A DNA stretch of 64,000 nucleotides. It comes from Sphingobium sp. CAP-1 (GTDB lineage: Bacteria > Pseudomonadota > Alphaproteobacteria > Sphingomonadales > Sphingomonadaceae). The stretch lies in assembly GCF_009720145.1 (NCBI RefSeq), contig NZ_CP046252.1, positions 620,001 through 684,000 of the forward strand, given 5' to 3'. Below are positions 32,630 to 41,609 of this stretch, piece after piece; within the stretch, counting starts at the first letter, position 1; every line of letters begins with the position of its first letter. A program made the position numbers and the translations under genes. Under the pieces are notes generated by a model. The model saw only the letters and a program-made list of their open reading frames with translations, was not told where the DNA came from and did not search any database.

Positions 32630-34948
32630 TTATTTGGTGCTTTCGCTGGTCCTGGCCTTGCCGCCCTTCTTGCCCTTTTTCGGGGCGGCCGGGGTGATCT
32701 GGAAGGCCAGGGCTTCGTCCTTCATATGGACATGGACCTCGCCGCCATGGACCAGCTTGCCGAACAGCAGTTCCTCGGCCAGCGGTTGCTTGATCTTTTC
32801 CTGCATCAGGCGGCCCATCGGGCGAGCGCCGTACAGCTTGTCATAGCCCTTCTTCGTCAGCCATGCCTTGGCGTCCTCATCCAGCGTGATGTGGACATCG
32901 CGGTCGGCCAGTTGCAGTTCCAGTTGCAGTACGAACTTGTCGATCACGCGGGCGACGATTTCCGGCGGCAGATAGCCGAACGGCACGATCGCATCGAGGC
33001 GGTTGCGGAATTCGGGAGTGAAGAGCTTCTTCACCGCATCCTCCTGCGCATCCTCGCGGGTCAGTTCGCCGAAGCCGATCGATTCCTTCGCCATGTCCGA
33101 CGCACCGGCATTGGTGGTCATGATGAGGATGGTGTTGCGGAAATCGACGGTCTTGCCGTGATGATCGGTCAGGCGGCCATTGTCCATCACTTGCAACAAT
33201 ATGTTGAACAGGTCGGGATGCGCCTTCTCAATCTCGTCCAGCAGCAGCACGCTGTGCGGTTGCTGGTCGACGGCGTCGGTCAGCAGGCCGCCCTGATCAT
33301 AGCCGACATAGCCCGGAGGCGCGCCGATCAGGCGGCTGACCGAGTGCCGTTCCATATATTCCGACATGTCGAACCGCTGGAGCGGGATGCCGAGCAGATG
33401 GGCGAGCTGGCGTGCCACCTCCGTCTTGCCGACGCCGGTGGGGCCGGAGAAGAGATAGTTGCCGATCGGCTTGTCGGGATCGCGCAGGCCCGCGCGCGAC
33501 AGCTTGATCGCGGAGGACAGCACCTCGATCGCCTTGTCCTGACCAAAGACGACGCGTTTCAGATCGGTGGTCAGCGATTCCAGCACGCTCTTGTCGTCGG
33601 CCGACACCGTCTTGGGCGGGATGCGGGCCATGGTGGCGATGACCGCCTCGATCTCCCTGGGGGTGATGGTCTTTTTGCGCTTGGACGGGACGACCAGCAT
33701 CTGCATCGCGCCGACTTCGTCGATCACGTCGATCGCCTTGTCGGGCAGCTTGCGGTCGTTGATGTAGCGCGCGCTGAGTTCCACCGCCGCCTTGATCGCG
33801 TCGGGCGTATATTTGACGTGATGATGCTCCTCGAACGCGGTGCGCAGGCCGGCCAATATCTTGATCGTGTCCTCGATCGTGGGTTCGTTGACATCGATCT
33901 TCTGGAAGCGGCGCAGCAGCGCGCGATCCTTTTCGAAATGGTTGCGAAATTCCTTGTAGGTGGTCGAACCGATGCAGCGGATCGTGCCGCCCGACAAAGC
34001 GGGCTTGAGCAGGTTGGACGCGTCCATCGCGCCGCCGCTGGTTGCGCCGGCACCGATCACCGTGTGGATCTCATCGATGAACAGCACCGCGTGCGGCATT
34101 TTTTCCAGTTCGGTGACGACCGCCTTCAGCCGCTCCTCGAAATCGCCGCGATAGCGGGTGCCGGCGAGCAGCGCGCCCATGTCGAGCGAGTAGATCACCG
34201 CTTCGCGCAGCACTTCGGGCACGTCGCCCTCGATGATCTTGCGCGCCAGCCCTTCGGCGATCGCGGTCTTGCCGACGCCGGGATCGCCCACATAGAGCGG
34301 GTTGTTCTTGGACCGGCGGCACAGGATCTGGATCGTGCGCTCGACTTCGGCGATGCGGCCGATCAGCGGATCGACCTTGCCGCGATCGGCCTTTTCATTG
34401 AGGTTGACGGTGAACTGGTCGAGGGCGCTGTCCTTCTTGCCTTTACCGTCCTGCACCTTCTTTTCCTCCTCAGGGGCGCCCTTTGTCTCCTGACGCTCAG
34501 GCGTGGGCGTGCCCTTGCCAACGCCATGGCTGATGAAGCTCACGGCATCGAGACGGCTCATATCCTGCTGTTGCAGGAAATAGACGGCGTAGGATTCGCG
34601 TTCGGAAAAGAGCGCGACCAGGACGTTGGCGCCCGTCACCTCATCCTTGCCGGACGACTGGACGTGCAGGATGGCGCGCTGGACCACGCGCTGGAAACCG
34701 GATGTGGGGGAGGGGTCGCTGGCCCCTTCGACCTTCAGACTGTCGAGTTCGGTGTCGAGATAATGGGTGACGGCGTCGCCCAGCTCGCCCAGTTCCACGC
34801 CGCACGCCTGCATCACCTTGGCCGCATGTTCGTCATCGATCAGCGCCAGCAGAAGATGCTCCAGCGTCGCATATTCATGCTTGCGCTCCGACGCATGGGT
34901 CAGCGCGTTGTGCAGGGTGGTTTCAAGAGCGGGTGCGAATGAAGGCAT
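32630..34948 (-). CDS. clpA: ATP-dependent Clp protease ATP-binding subunit ClpA
   Basis: ClpA unfolds substrates for the ClpP protease in the cytoplasm. The 772-residue protein has two Clp-N repeats (about 1-145), a charged linker, the first AAA domain with Walker A GDPGVGKT (221-228) and Walker B VLFIDEIHT, and the second with GPTGVGKT (about 500) and LLLDEIEKAHPD. Sensor and arginine-finger regions look normal. The C-terminal tail is lysine-rich (APKKGKKGGKA). The adaptor gene clpS, often upstream, is not here. Confidence 0.97.
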   Translation of the reverse strand: MPSFAPALETTLHNALTHASERKHEYATLEHLLLALIDDEHAAKVMQACGVELGELGDAVTHYLDTELDSLKVEGASDPSPTSGFQRVVQRAILHVQSSGKDEVTGANVLVALFSERESYAVYFLQQQDMSRLDAVSFISHGVGKGTPTPERQETKGAPEEEKKVQDGKGKKDSALDQFTVNLNEKADRGKVDPLIGRIAEVERTIQILCRRSKNNPLYVGDPGVGKTAIAEGLARKIIEGDVPEVLREAVIYSLDMGALLAGTRYRGDFEERLKAVVTELEKMPHAVLFIDEIHTVIGAGATSGGAMDASNLLKPALSGGTIRCIGSTTYKEFRNHFEKDRALLRRFQKIDVNEPTIEDTIKILAGLRTAFEEHHHVKYTPDAIKAAVELSARYINDRKLPDKAIDVIDEVGAMQMLVVPSKRKKTITPREIEAVIATMARIPPKTVSADDKSVLESLTTDLKRVVFGQDKAIEVLSSAIKLSRAGLRDPDKPIGNYLFSGPTGVGKTEVARQLAHLLGIPLQRFDMSEYMERHSVSRLIGAPPGYVGYDQGGLLTDAVDQQPHSVLLLDEIEKAHPDLFNILLQVMDNGRLTDHHGKTVDFRNTILIMTTNAGASDMAKESIGFGELTREDAQEDAVKKLFTPEFRNRLDAIVPFGYLPPEIVARVIDKFVLQLELQLADRDVHITLDEDAKAWLTKKGYDKLYGARPMGRLMQEKIKQPLAEELLFGKLVHGGEVHVHMKDEALAFQITPAAPKKGKKGGKARTSESTK

Positions 34949-35101
34949 GTCTGTTCTACTCCTGACCCCGAATAGGGGTGTAATCGAACCTTATGTCGGC
35001 ATTGCTCGACGGCGGATCAAGACGCATGTCCCGATCGCCGGAATTGCCAGACTGCCCATGCCCGGTGGTGCCCTTCAGGGCGCAGGGGGCGGGGCGCGGG
35101 T

Positions 35102-35299
35102 TCATCGCTTGAATAACGCCTCGGCACTTGCCTTATGGTTAACGGCGTTTTCCATTTTCAACCTGGTCCGCACGATTTCCGCCTCCAGCGCGGCGATGCG
35201 GTTTTGCAGGTCAGCCACGGAGAGCGGCCCCAGATCCTGTTTGAGCAGGCGGGCCAGCGGATCATCTCCCTTGCGTGGCAGATCGTCTTCCAAGTCCAT
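35102..35299 (-). CDS. DUF1192 small protein
   Basis: The 65-residue acidic protein starts MDLEDDLPRKGDDPLARLLKQ and ends in a helix (LSVADLQNRIAALEAEIVRT). This is the DUF1192 pattern of alphaproteobacteria, a short coiled-coil protein without known role. The open frame continues upstream, but DUF1192 homology begins at this Met. It is divergent from the quinone oxidoreductase gene (103 bp). Confidence 0.85.
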   Translation of the reverse strand: MDLEDDLPRKGDDPLARLLKQDLGPLSVADLQNRIAALEAEIVRTRLKMENAVNHKASAEALFKR

Positions 35300-35402
35300 G
35301 ACGCCAATGTTGACCCTGTTGGCCACTCTGTCAATAAGGGCGCAGGCTCCGCCCGTCGATTTTAGGTGCGGTGCAACATGGTTAATGGCTGGGGGCAGCG
35401 GG

Positions 35403-36407
35403 ATGGCGGATGCGAGCAAAGTGCCGGACGAGATGACGGCGATCGTCATCCCCGTGCCGGGTGGGCCGGAGGCGCTGGTGGCGGAGCAGCGGCCGGTGCC
35501 GGTTCCGGGCGAGGGCGAAGTGCTTGTCAAGGTCGCCGCGGCGGGGGTGAACCGACCCGACGTGCTGCAACGGCAGGGCAAATATCCGCCGCCGCCCGGC
35601 GCTTCGGACATTCCGGGGCTGGAAGTGGCCGGCACCATCGTCGCGGCCGGGAGCGGCGCGGATGCGCTGATCGGGCAGAAAGTGTGCGCGCTGCTGGCGG
35701 GCGGGGGCTATGCCGAATATGCGGTCGCGCCGGCGGGGCAGTGCCTGCCGGTGCCGGACGATTATGATCTGGCCGAGGCGGCGGCCCTGCCCGAAACGCT
35801 GTTCACGGTGTGGACCAACCTGTTCGAACGCGCCTATGCGGTGGAGGGCGATACCGTGCTGGTCCATGGCGGCACCAGCGGCATCGGCACGATGGCGATC
35901 CGCCTGTGCAACCTGTTCGGCGTGACCGTCATCGTCACCTGCGGGTCGGACGAGAAATGCGCGGCGGCGAAGGAATGGGGCGCGGATCATGCGATCAACT
36001 ACCGGACGCAGGATTATGTCGCCGAGGTGAAACGGATCACCGGCGGGCAGGGGGTTCAGGCGGTGCTGGACATGGTCGGCGGCGACTATCTGCCGCGCAA
36101 TCTGGACTGTCTGGCCGAGGATGGCCGGCATGTGTCGATCGCGGTGCTGGGCGGGGTGAAGGCGAGCATCTTCATTCCGGCGGTGATGACGAAGCGGCTG
36201 ACGATCACCGGATCGACGCTGCGGGCGCGATCGACGGGCTTCAAGAGCCTGGTGGCGGACGAACTGATGCGGACGGTGTGGAGCTTCGTGGGCGAAGGCA
36301 AGCTGCGCCCGGCGATGGACCAGCGGTTCGCGCTGGCGGACGCGGCGCAGGCGCACGCGCGCATGGATGCGGGCGAGCATTTCGGGAAGATCGTGCTGGT
36401 GGTTTGA
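35403..36407 (+). CDS. NAD(P)H quinone oxidoreductase (MDR family, PIG3-like)
   Basis: The 334-residue protein is a zinc-free medium-chain dehydrogenase. It has MTAIVIPVPGGPEAL near the N-terminus, VNRPDVLQRQGKYPPPPGA and the NADPH-binding loop VLVHGGTSGIGTMAIRL (about 150-166). The C-terminus DAGEHFGKIVLVV is typical. It reduces quinones or enones with NADPH. ATG 35403 (MADASKVPDEM) is the likely start; ATG 35388 is an alternative. The next gene begins 9 bp downstream. Confidence 0.92.
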   Translation: MADASKVPDEMTAIVIPVPGGPEALVAEQRPVPVPGEGEVLVKVAAAGVNRPDVLQRQGKYPPPPGASDIPGLEVAGTIVAAGSGADALIGQKVCALLAGGGYAEYAVAPAGQCLPVPDDYDLAEAAALPETLFTVWTNLFERAYAVEGDTVLVHGGTSGIGTMAIRLCNLFGVTVIVTCGSDEKCAAAKEWGADHAINYRTQDYVAEVKRITGGQGVQAVLDMVGGDYLPRNLDCLAEDGRHVSIAVLGGVKASIFIPAVMTKRLTITGSTLRARSTGFKSLVADELMRTVWSFVGEGKLRPAMDQRFALADAAQAHARMDAGEHFGKIVLVV

Positions 36408-36416
36408 GGGGGGGCT

Positions 36417-36800
36417 ATGAGCGACGATTCCAGCGATCATCATTTCGCGCTGACGGTAAATATTGCTGTGGAAGCCTTGAAGTCTCTCCTCATTGTTAAT
36501 GGAGGGGCTGCAACTGCCCTCATTGCACTTACTGATAAGAAAGCGTCGGGAAGCAATTTCGGACTGTCGATTTTGTTATTCGGATTGGCGGCATTATTTA
36601 ACGCGGTCACTTTGGTTGTGGGATATTTTTCGCAACTATCATATTCAAACCATCGTCTGTCCTATGAGCAAAACGACATGCTGGAATCGGAGAAATGCAT
36701 CAGGCGACATCAATTTTATCAGAATGTTGCGATTGCCCTCATCGTTGGTAGCCTAATTGCAAGTGCCGCTGGCATGGCTTGGGCATTTAAATCACTTTAA
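36417..36800 (+). CDS. Membrane protein of unknown function (127 aa)
   Basis: The protein starts MSDDSSDHHFALTVNIAVEA and has three membrane helices (LLIVNGGAATALIAL, LSILLFGLAALFNAVTLVVG, VAIALIVGSLIASAAGMAWAF) with a polar loop (NHRLSYEQNDMLESEKCIRR). No family is recognised. Codon use is clearly AT-richer than in the oxidoreductase gene 9 bp upstream, so it looks inserted behind that gene's promoter. Confidence 0.6.
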   Translation: MSDDSSDHHFALTVNIAVEALKSLLIVNGGAATALIALTDKKASGSNFGLSILLFGLAALFNAVTLVVGYFSQLSYSNHRLSYEQNDMLESEKCIRRHQFYQNVAIALIVGSLIASAAGMAWAFKSL

Positions 36801-36928
36801 TGACGGGGAGGGGGCTTCATCCCCTCCCCCCGGAAACCGTAGCATTTCCGTCATATTCCCTTCGGAACTGTAACATTGCGGCGTTAGGGAATCGCTCCCG
36901 AGGACACAAGATCTTTGGGGATCGCAGC

Positions 36929-37801
36929 ATGAACGCCATTACGCGCCTGCCCTTTCTGGGGGAGCTGGAAGAGGGCGCGGACGACCGTTTCCATATCCCT
37001 GAGCGGGAAGGGCAGCGGCGCCGCTATCGCACCATCTGGATTTCGGACATTCACCTTGGCACGCGCGGCTGCAACGCGGCGATGCTGATCGATTTTCTGG
37101 ACAATGTGGACAGCGACACCATCTATCTGGTCGGCGACATCATCGACGGCTGGCGGCTGAAGAAGCGCTTCTACTGGCCGGCCAGCCATAATGACGTGGT
37201 GTGGCGGCTGATGAAGCGGGCCAAGCGCGGCACGCGGGTCGTCTATATCCCCGGCAATCATGACGAGATGTTCCGGCAATTCACCGGCATGAGCTTCGGC
37301 GGTGTCGAAATTCGGCGCAAGGCGATCCACCAGACCGCGGACGGGCGCAAGCTGCTGGTGCTGCATGGCGACGAGTTCGACACGATCATGCTGGCGCATC
37401 GCTGGCTCGCCTTCGTCGGCGACGCCGCTTACACCACGCTGATGCGGCTGAACATCGTGGTGAATGCAGTGCGGCAGCGCATGGGCCTGCCCTATTGGTC
37501 GCTGTCCAAGATGGCCAAGCACAAGGTCAAGAACGCCGTCTCGTTCATCTCCCGCTTCGAGGAAGTGGTGGCGCATGAAGCTGGCGCGCGCGGCGTCGAT
37601 GGGGTGGTATGCGGCCATATCCACAATGCCGAGATGCGCGAGATTGCCGGCGTCGATTATTATAATGACGGTGACTGGGTGGAGGGCTGCACCGCCCTGG
37701 TCGAGCATGGCGACGGGCGGATGGAAGTGCTGCACTGGGCCGACGAGATCGCGAAGCGCGAGCGCGACGAGCGGGACGCCAGGGTGCGGATGGCGGCTTG
37801 A
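36929..37801 (+). CDS. Calcineurin-like phosphoesterase (LpxH-like)
   Basis: The 290-residue protein carries all metal-site motifs: WISDIHLGTRG, LVGDIIDGW, IPGNHDEM, LHGDEFD and CGHIHNAE. This is the group usually named UDP-2,3-diacylglucosamine diphosphatase, which makes lipid X for lipid A. Many sphingomonads have glycosphingolipids instead of LPS, so the substrate may be another nucleotide- or lipid-linked pyrophosphate. A glycosyltransferase follows 94 bp downstream, across a palindromic repeat. The start ATG 36929 is supported by the family position of the first motif. Confidence 0.88.
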   Translation: MNAITRLPFLGELEEGADDRFHIPEREGQRRRYRTIWISDIHLGTRGCNAAMLIDFLDNVDSDTIYLVGDIIDGWRLKKRFYWPASHNDVVWRLMKRAKRGTRVVYIPGNHDEMFRQFTGMSFGGVEIRRKAIHQTADGRKLLVLHGDEFDTIMLAHRWLAFVGDAAYTTLMRLNIVVNAVRQRMGLPYWSLSKMAKHKVKNAVSFISRFEEVVAHEAGARGVDGVVCGHIHNAEMREIAGVDYYNDGDWVEGCTALVEHGDGRMEVLHWADEIAKRERDERDARVRMAA

Positions 37802-37815
37802 AGTCTTGGGGTGGC

Positions 37816-37882
37816 GTGTTCCCGCATAGGCGGGAACCCAGTTCCGCCCTTTCAACCGGGTTCCCGCCTGCGCGGGAACACA
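37816..37882. repeat. Paired GTTCCCGC/GCGGGAAC palindromes
   Basis: Two hairpins (TTCCCGC-ATA-GGCGGGAA at about 37819-37836 and TTCCCGC-CTG-CGCGGGAA at about 37861-37878) lie 25 bp apart, with TGTTCCC outside on the left and GGGAACA on the right, so the whole block is also an inverted repeat. Related single copies are at 46537 and 60197. Confidence 0.75.
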
Positions 37883-37895
37883 TGGAGCGAATCCC

Positions 37896-38924
37896 ATGCG
37901 CATAGCCATCGTGACCGACGCCTGGACGCCGCAGGTCAATGGCGTGGTGCGGACGTTGCAGACGATCCGCACCGAACTGGAACGGATGGGGCATGAGGTC
38001 GAGGTGATCTCGCCCGATCTCTATGGCTCTATTCCCTGTCCGACCTATCCCGAAATCAGGCTGGCGCTGGTGCGGCCGGCGGTGGTGGGGCAGGCGATCG
38101 CGGCGTTCCGGCCCGATGCGGTGCATCTGGCGACGGAGGGGACGCTGTGCCTGGCCGCGCGGCGCTGGTGCCTGCGCAGCGGGGTGCCGTTCACCACCGC
38201 CTATCACACCCATTTCCCCGATTATGTGGCGCAGCGCACCGGCCTGCCCGCCGCCTGGTTCTGGCGCTATATCCGCTGGTTCCATGGCCCGGCGCAGGCG
38301 GTGCTGGTGTCGACCCGATCGGTGCGTGAACAGCTTCGCGCCCATGGCCTGCCCCGTGTGCGGCATTGGGGCAGGGGGGTGGATTTGGCCGCCTTCACGC
38401 CCGATGCGCCGCCGCCCGCGATCTTCGCCGACCTGCCCCGGCCGATCCAGCTCTTTGTCGGGCGGGTCGCGGTGGAGAAGAATCTGGAGGCGTTTCTGGC
38501 GACCGATCATCCGGGGGCCAAGGTGGTGATAGGCGACGGACCGGCGCGCGCGGCGCTGGCGCGCGCCTATCCTGACGCGCATTTCCTGGGATCGATGTTC
38601 GGCGCGGAACTGGCGGGCGCCTATGCCGGGGCGGACGTGTTCGTCTTTCCGAGCCGTACCGACACATTCGGGCTGGTGATGATCGAGGCGCTGGCCTGTG
38701 GCGCCCCGGTCGCCGCCTATCCGGTGACAGGGCCGGTCGACATCGTGACGCCAGAGACGGGCGCGCTGTCGGAGGATCTGGGCGCAGCGATCGCGCGGGC
38801 GCTGTCGTGCGACCGGGACGCCTGCGCCACCTATGGCCGCAGCTTTAGCTGGGAGCGCAGCGCGCAGGAGTTTCTGTCCGGCCTGCACGCGATCGACCCG
38901 GAACTGGTCGAGAGCGCCGCCTGA
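37896..38924 (+). CDS. Family-4-type glycosyltransferase
   Basis: The 342-residue protein has the GT-B fold pattern: MRIAIVTDAWTPQVNGVVRT at the N-terminus, TAYHTHFPDYVAQ, and the nucleotide-sugar site LFVGRVAVEKNLEAF to FPSRTDTFGLVMIEALACG with the E-x7-E-like spacing. This is the MgtA/SQD2-like branch, which glycosylates lipids such as diacylglycerol or ceramide. Paired with the upstream phosphoesterase it probably works in membrane glycolipid synthesis. The exact sugar is unknown. Confidence 0.88.
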   Translation: MRIAIVTDAWTPQVNGVVRTLQTIRTELERMGHEVEVISPDLYGSIPCPTYPEIRLALVRPAVVGQAIAAFRPDAVHLATEGTLCLAARRWCLRSGVPFTTAYHTHFPDYVAQRTGLPAAWFWRYIRWFHGPAQAVLVSTRSVREQLRAHGLPRVRHWGRGVDLAAFTPDAPPPAIFADLPRPIQLFVGRVAVEKNLEAFLATDHPGAKVVIGDGPARAALARAYPDAHFLGSMFGAELAGAYAGADVFVFPSRTDTFGLVMIEALACGAPVAAYPVTGPVDIVTPETGALSEDLGAAIARALSCDRDACATYGRSFSWERSAQEFLSGLHAIDPELVESAA

Positions 38925-38971
38925 CGCTTTTTCTTGCCGCAAGCGGCGCGATGTTCTATCTCTGATCCGTC

Positions 38972-39006
38972 GTGGCCGCCCTGCTTGGGCGGCCCTTATC
39001 GTTTTT
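38972..39006 (+). terminator. Terminator after the glycosyltransferase
   Basis: GGCCGCCC-TGCTT-GGGCGGCC with a T-rich tail (TTATCGTTTTT) lies about 50 bp after the stop. Confidence 0.7.
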
Positions 39007-39024
39007 ACGTGCCGGAGAAGTGCC

Positions 39025-39723
39025 GTGTCCCAGCCCCTCATGCCCCATGCGACCGCCAGTTGGCTGGTCGACAACAGCGCTCTGAGCTTTGACCAGATCG
39101 CCGAATTTTGCGGGCTTCACATCCTGGAAGTGCAGGCGATCGCCGACGACACCGCCAGCATCAAATATACCGGCCGCGATCCGGTGCGCGCCCATGAAAT
39201 CACCATGGACGAAATCCACAAGGGCGAGAGCAACCCCGATTACAAGCTCAAGATGCTGAAAGGGCCGGAGCCGGTGCGCCGCACCAAGGGGCCGCGCTAT
39301 ACCCCGGTCAGCAAGCGGCAGGACAAGCCGGACGGCATCGCCTGGATTTTGCGCAACCATCCCGAAATTTCGGACGGCGCGATCGGCAAGCTGATCGGCA
39401 CCACCCGCACCACCATCGCGGCGATCCGCGACCGCACCCACTGGAACATCAGCAACATCGTGCCGAAAGACCCGGTGACGCTGGGCCTGTGTTCGCAGCG
39501 TGAACTGGATTCGCTGGTGAGCAAGGCGGCGAAGAAGGCAGGCATCGAGGCGCCGACCGATTCGCGTCTGGATGGCGACCGCGAGGCGCTGATCGAGGAG
39601 CTGCGCCGCGAGCGCCAGGACGCCGCGCGTCGTGCCGAAGAGGCGCTGAAGAGCGAGTCCGGGTTCATCTCCGGCGCGGCCACGATCCTTGATCCGTTCA
39701 GCCGGAGCAAGGACGAGGCGTAA
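39025..39723 (+). CDS. trcR: Cell-cycle transcriptional regulator TrcR (DUF1013)
   Basis: The 232-residue protein starts at GTG 39025, just after the ribosome site GGAGAAG. It begins SQPLMPHATASWLVDNSALS and continues FDQIAEFCGLHILEVQAIAD, a DNA-binding-like domain. A second region (AWILRNHPEISDGAIGKLIG) resembles another helix-turn-helix. The C-terminal part is a charged helix. DUF1013 is conserved across alphaproteobacteria and named TrcR from Caulobacter, where it is linked to cell-cycle transcription. It is followed by a strong terminator, so it stands alone. Confidence 0.9.
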   Translation: MSQPLMPHATASWLVDNSALSFDQIAEFCGLHILEVQAIADDTASIKYTGRDPVRAHEITMDEIHKGESNPDYKLKMLKGPEPVRRTKGPRYTPVSKRQDKPDGIAWILRNHPEISDGAIGKLIGTTRTTIAAIRDRTHWNISNIVPKDPVTLGLCSQRELDSLVSKAAKKAGIEAPTDSRLDGDREALIEELRRERQDAARRAEEALKSESGFISGAATILDPFSRSKDEA

Positions 39724-39776
39724 TGCCGTAGCGTCATTGGCGGCTTGCTCTAAGCCGCTGCGATGCAGCAATTTTC

Positions 39777-39810
39777 GGGGCCGTGCCGGCAGACTGGCGC
39801 GGCCCTTTTT
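39777..39810 (+). terminator. Terminator after trcR
   Basis: GGGCCGTGCC and GGCGCGGCCC pair across a short loop and are followed by five T. Confidence 0.8.
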
Positions 39811-39860
39811 ACGCAGGTTGACGCTTGCGTAAAGCGATCCATGCCCATAGACTTTAGCGC

Positions 39861-41567
39861 ATGGAGACGATGGAAAAAATCTGGAGAGAGCGATACCAGC
39901 ACCCTACGGTCTGGGATCAGACATTCCCGCCCCTGTCGATGGGCGCGATGGTCGAGCGGAGTGCGAAGGCGCATCCGGGCGCCGCGATGATCGACTTCAT
40001 GGGGCGCAAATTCAGCTATGGCGAGATGCTGGAGCAGATCCGCCGGATCGCCTGCGGATTGCAGGCGATGGGGGTGAGGAAGGGCGACCGGGTCGGCCTC
40101 TATCTGCCCAACACGCCCCATTATGTCGCGGCCTATTATGGCGCGCTGATGGCCGGAGCGATCGTCGTCAACTTCTCCCCCCTCTATACCGCCGCCGAAC
40201 TGGAGCATCAGGTCGAGGACAGCGGCACCAAGATCCTGTTCACCCTGTCGGCCAAGGCGCTGTTGCCGACCGCGCTCAAGGTGCTGGAGGACAGCACGCT
40301 CGAAACGCTGATCGTCGGATCGGTCGCGGAGATGCTGTCGCCGGTCAAATCGTTGTTGTTCCGCTGGTTCAAGGCGGCGGAGACGGCGCACCTGCCCGAT
40401 GACCCGCGCGTGTTGCGCTATGACCGGCTGGTCGCCAATGCGGGCGATTGCCTGGTGGCCGACATCGATCCGGTCAATGACGTGGCTCTGCTGCAATATA
40501 CCGGCGGCACCACCGGCACGCCCAAGGGGGCGATGCTGACGCACCAGAATCTGACCGCCAATGCGCGGCAGGCGCAGGCGATCGATCCGCACCCCAATGA
40601 AGCCGATCGCATCATTGCGGTGCTGCCCTTCTTCCACGTCTTTGCCAATACCTGCGTCCTCAACCGGACGGTGGTGAATGGCGGCGAGATGGTGATGTTG
40701 CCCCGCTTCGACGCGGCGCAGGTGCTGGCGGCGGTGCAGCGGACCAGGGCGACATCGCTGCCGGGCGTGCCGACCATGTATCAGGCGCTGCTGGACCATC
40801 CGGCATTGCGCAATATCGATTTTTCGTCGCTGCGGGCCTGTATTTCGGGTGGGGCGCCGTTGCCGCTGGAGGTGAAGCAGAAGTTCGAGGCGGCGACCGG
40901 CGCGCGGCTGATCGAGGGTTATGGCCTGACCGAAACCAGCCCGATCGTCTGCGTCAATCCCTATGAGGGGCTGAACAAGAGCGGGACGGTGGGGCAGCCG
41001 GTGCCGGGGACGCGGGTGAAGCTGGTCGATCGCGAGGACCCGACCCGGCCGCCGGCCGAAGGCGAACCGGGCGAACTGCTGTTTGCCGGGCCGCAGATCA
41101 TGAAGGGCTATTGGAACCGCCCCGACGCGGATGCCGAAGTGTTCGTCGGCGACTTCATCCGCACCGGCGATGTCGGCATCATCGACGAGGACGGCTATGT
41201 GAAGATCGTCGACCGGCTGAAGGACATGATCGCGGTCGGCGGGTTCAAGGTGTTTCCGAGCCAGGTCGAGGCGGTGCTGTATCACCATCCCGCGGTCAAG
41301 GAGGCGCTGGTGATCGGCGTGCCCGACCATTATCGCGGCGAGCAGCCCAAGGCGTTCGTGACGCTGAACGAGGGCTTCGACATGGACGGGCCGGGGCTGA
41401 AGGACTGGCTGAACCCGCAAATGGGCAAGCATGAGCGGGTGTGCGAGGTGGAGGTGCGCCAGACCCTGCCCAAGACGCTGGTCGGCAAGCTGTCGCGCAA
41501 GGAACTGGTGGCCGAGGAGCGGGCGAAAGCGGAAGCGGCGGCGCAGCAGGCTGGAACCGCGGCCTGA
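39861..41567 (+). CDS. Long-chain fatty acid-CoA ligase
   Basis: The 568-residue protein activates fatty acids to acyl-CoA via an acyl-adenylate. ANL-superfamily motifs are clear: ALLQYTGGTTGTPKGAML (about 210-227), GYGLTETSPIVC, FIRTGDVGIIDEDGYV and KDMIAVGGFKVFPSQVE with the C-terminal Lys in TLVGKLSRKEL. It is FadD-like in length. Two Met starts are close (METMEKIWRER); the first is used. It has its own gap upstream, and msrA follows 42 bp after the stop. Confidence 0.93.
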   Translation: METMEKIWRERYQHPTVWDQTFPPLSMGAMVERSAKAHPGAAMIDFMGRKFSYGEMLEQIRRIACGLQAMGVRKGDRVGLYLPNTPHYVAAYYGALMAGAIVVNFSPLYTAAELEHQVEDSGTKILFTLSAKALLPTALKVLEDSTLETLIVGSVAEMLSPVKSLLFRWFKAAETAHLPDDPRVLRYDRLVANAGDCLVADIDPVNDVALLQYTGGTTGTPKGAMLTHQNLTANARQAQAIDPHPNEADRIIAVLPFFHVFANTCVLNRTVVNGGEMVMLPRFDAAQVLAAVQRTRATSLPGVPTMYQALLDHPALRNIDFSSLRACISGGAPLPLEVKQKFEAATGARLIEGYGLTETSPIVCVNPYEGLNKSGTVGQPVPGTRVKLVDREDPTRPPAEGEPGELLFAGPQIMKGYWNRPDADAEVFVGDFIRTGDVGIIDEDGYVKIVDRLKDMIAVGGFKVFPSQVEAVLYHHPAVKEALVIGVPDHYRGEQPKAFVTLNEGFDMDGPGLKDWLNPQMGKHERVCEVEVRQTLPKTLVGKLSRKELVAEERAKAEAAAQQAGTAA

Positions 41568-41609
41568 CCCTTCCTATCTGTGCAGCGAAACACGGATAAG
41601 GAATGATCC

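Noticed and set aside
32726..34942. Plus-strand open frame of 738 codons
   Set aside because: Exact antisense of clpA.
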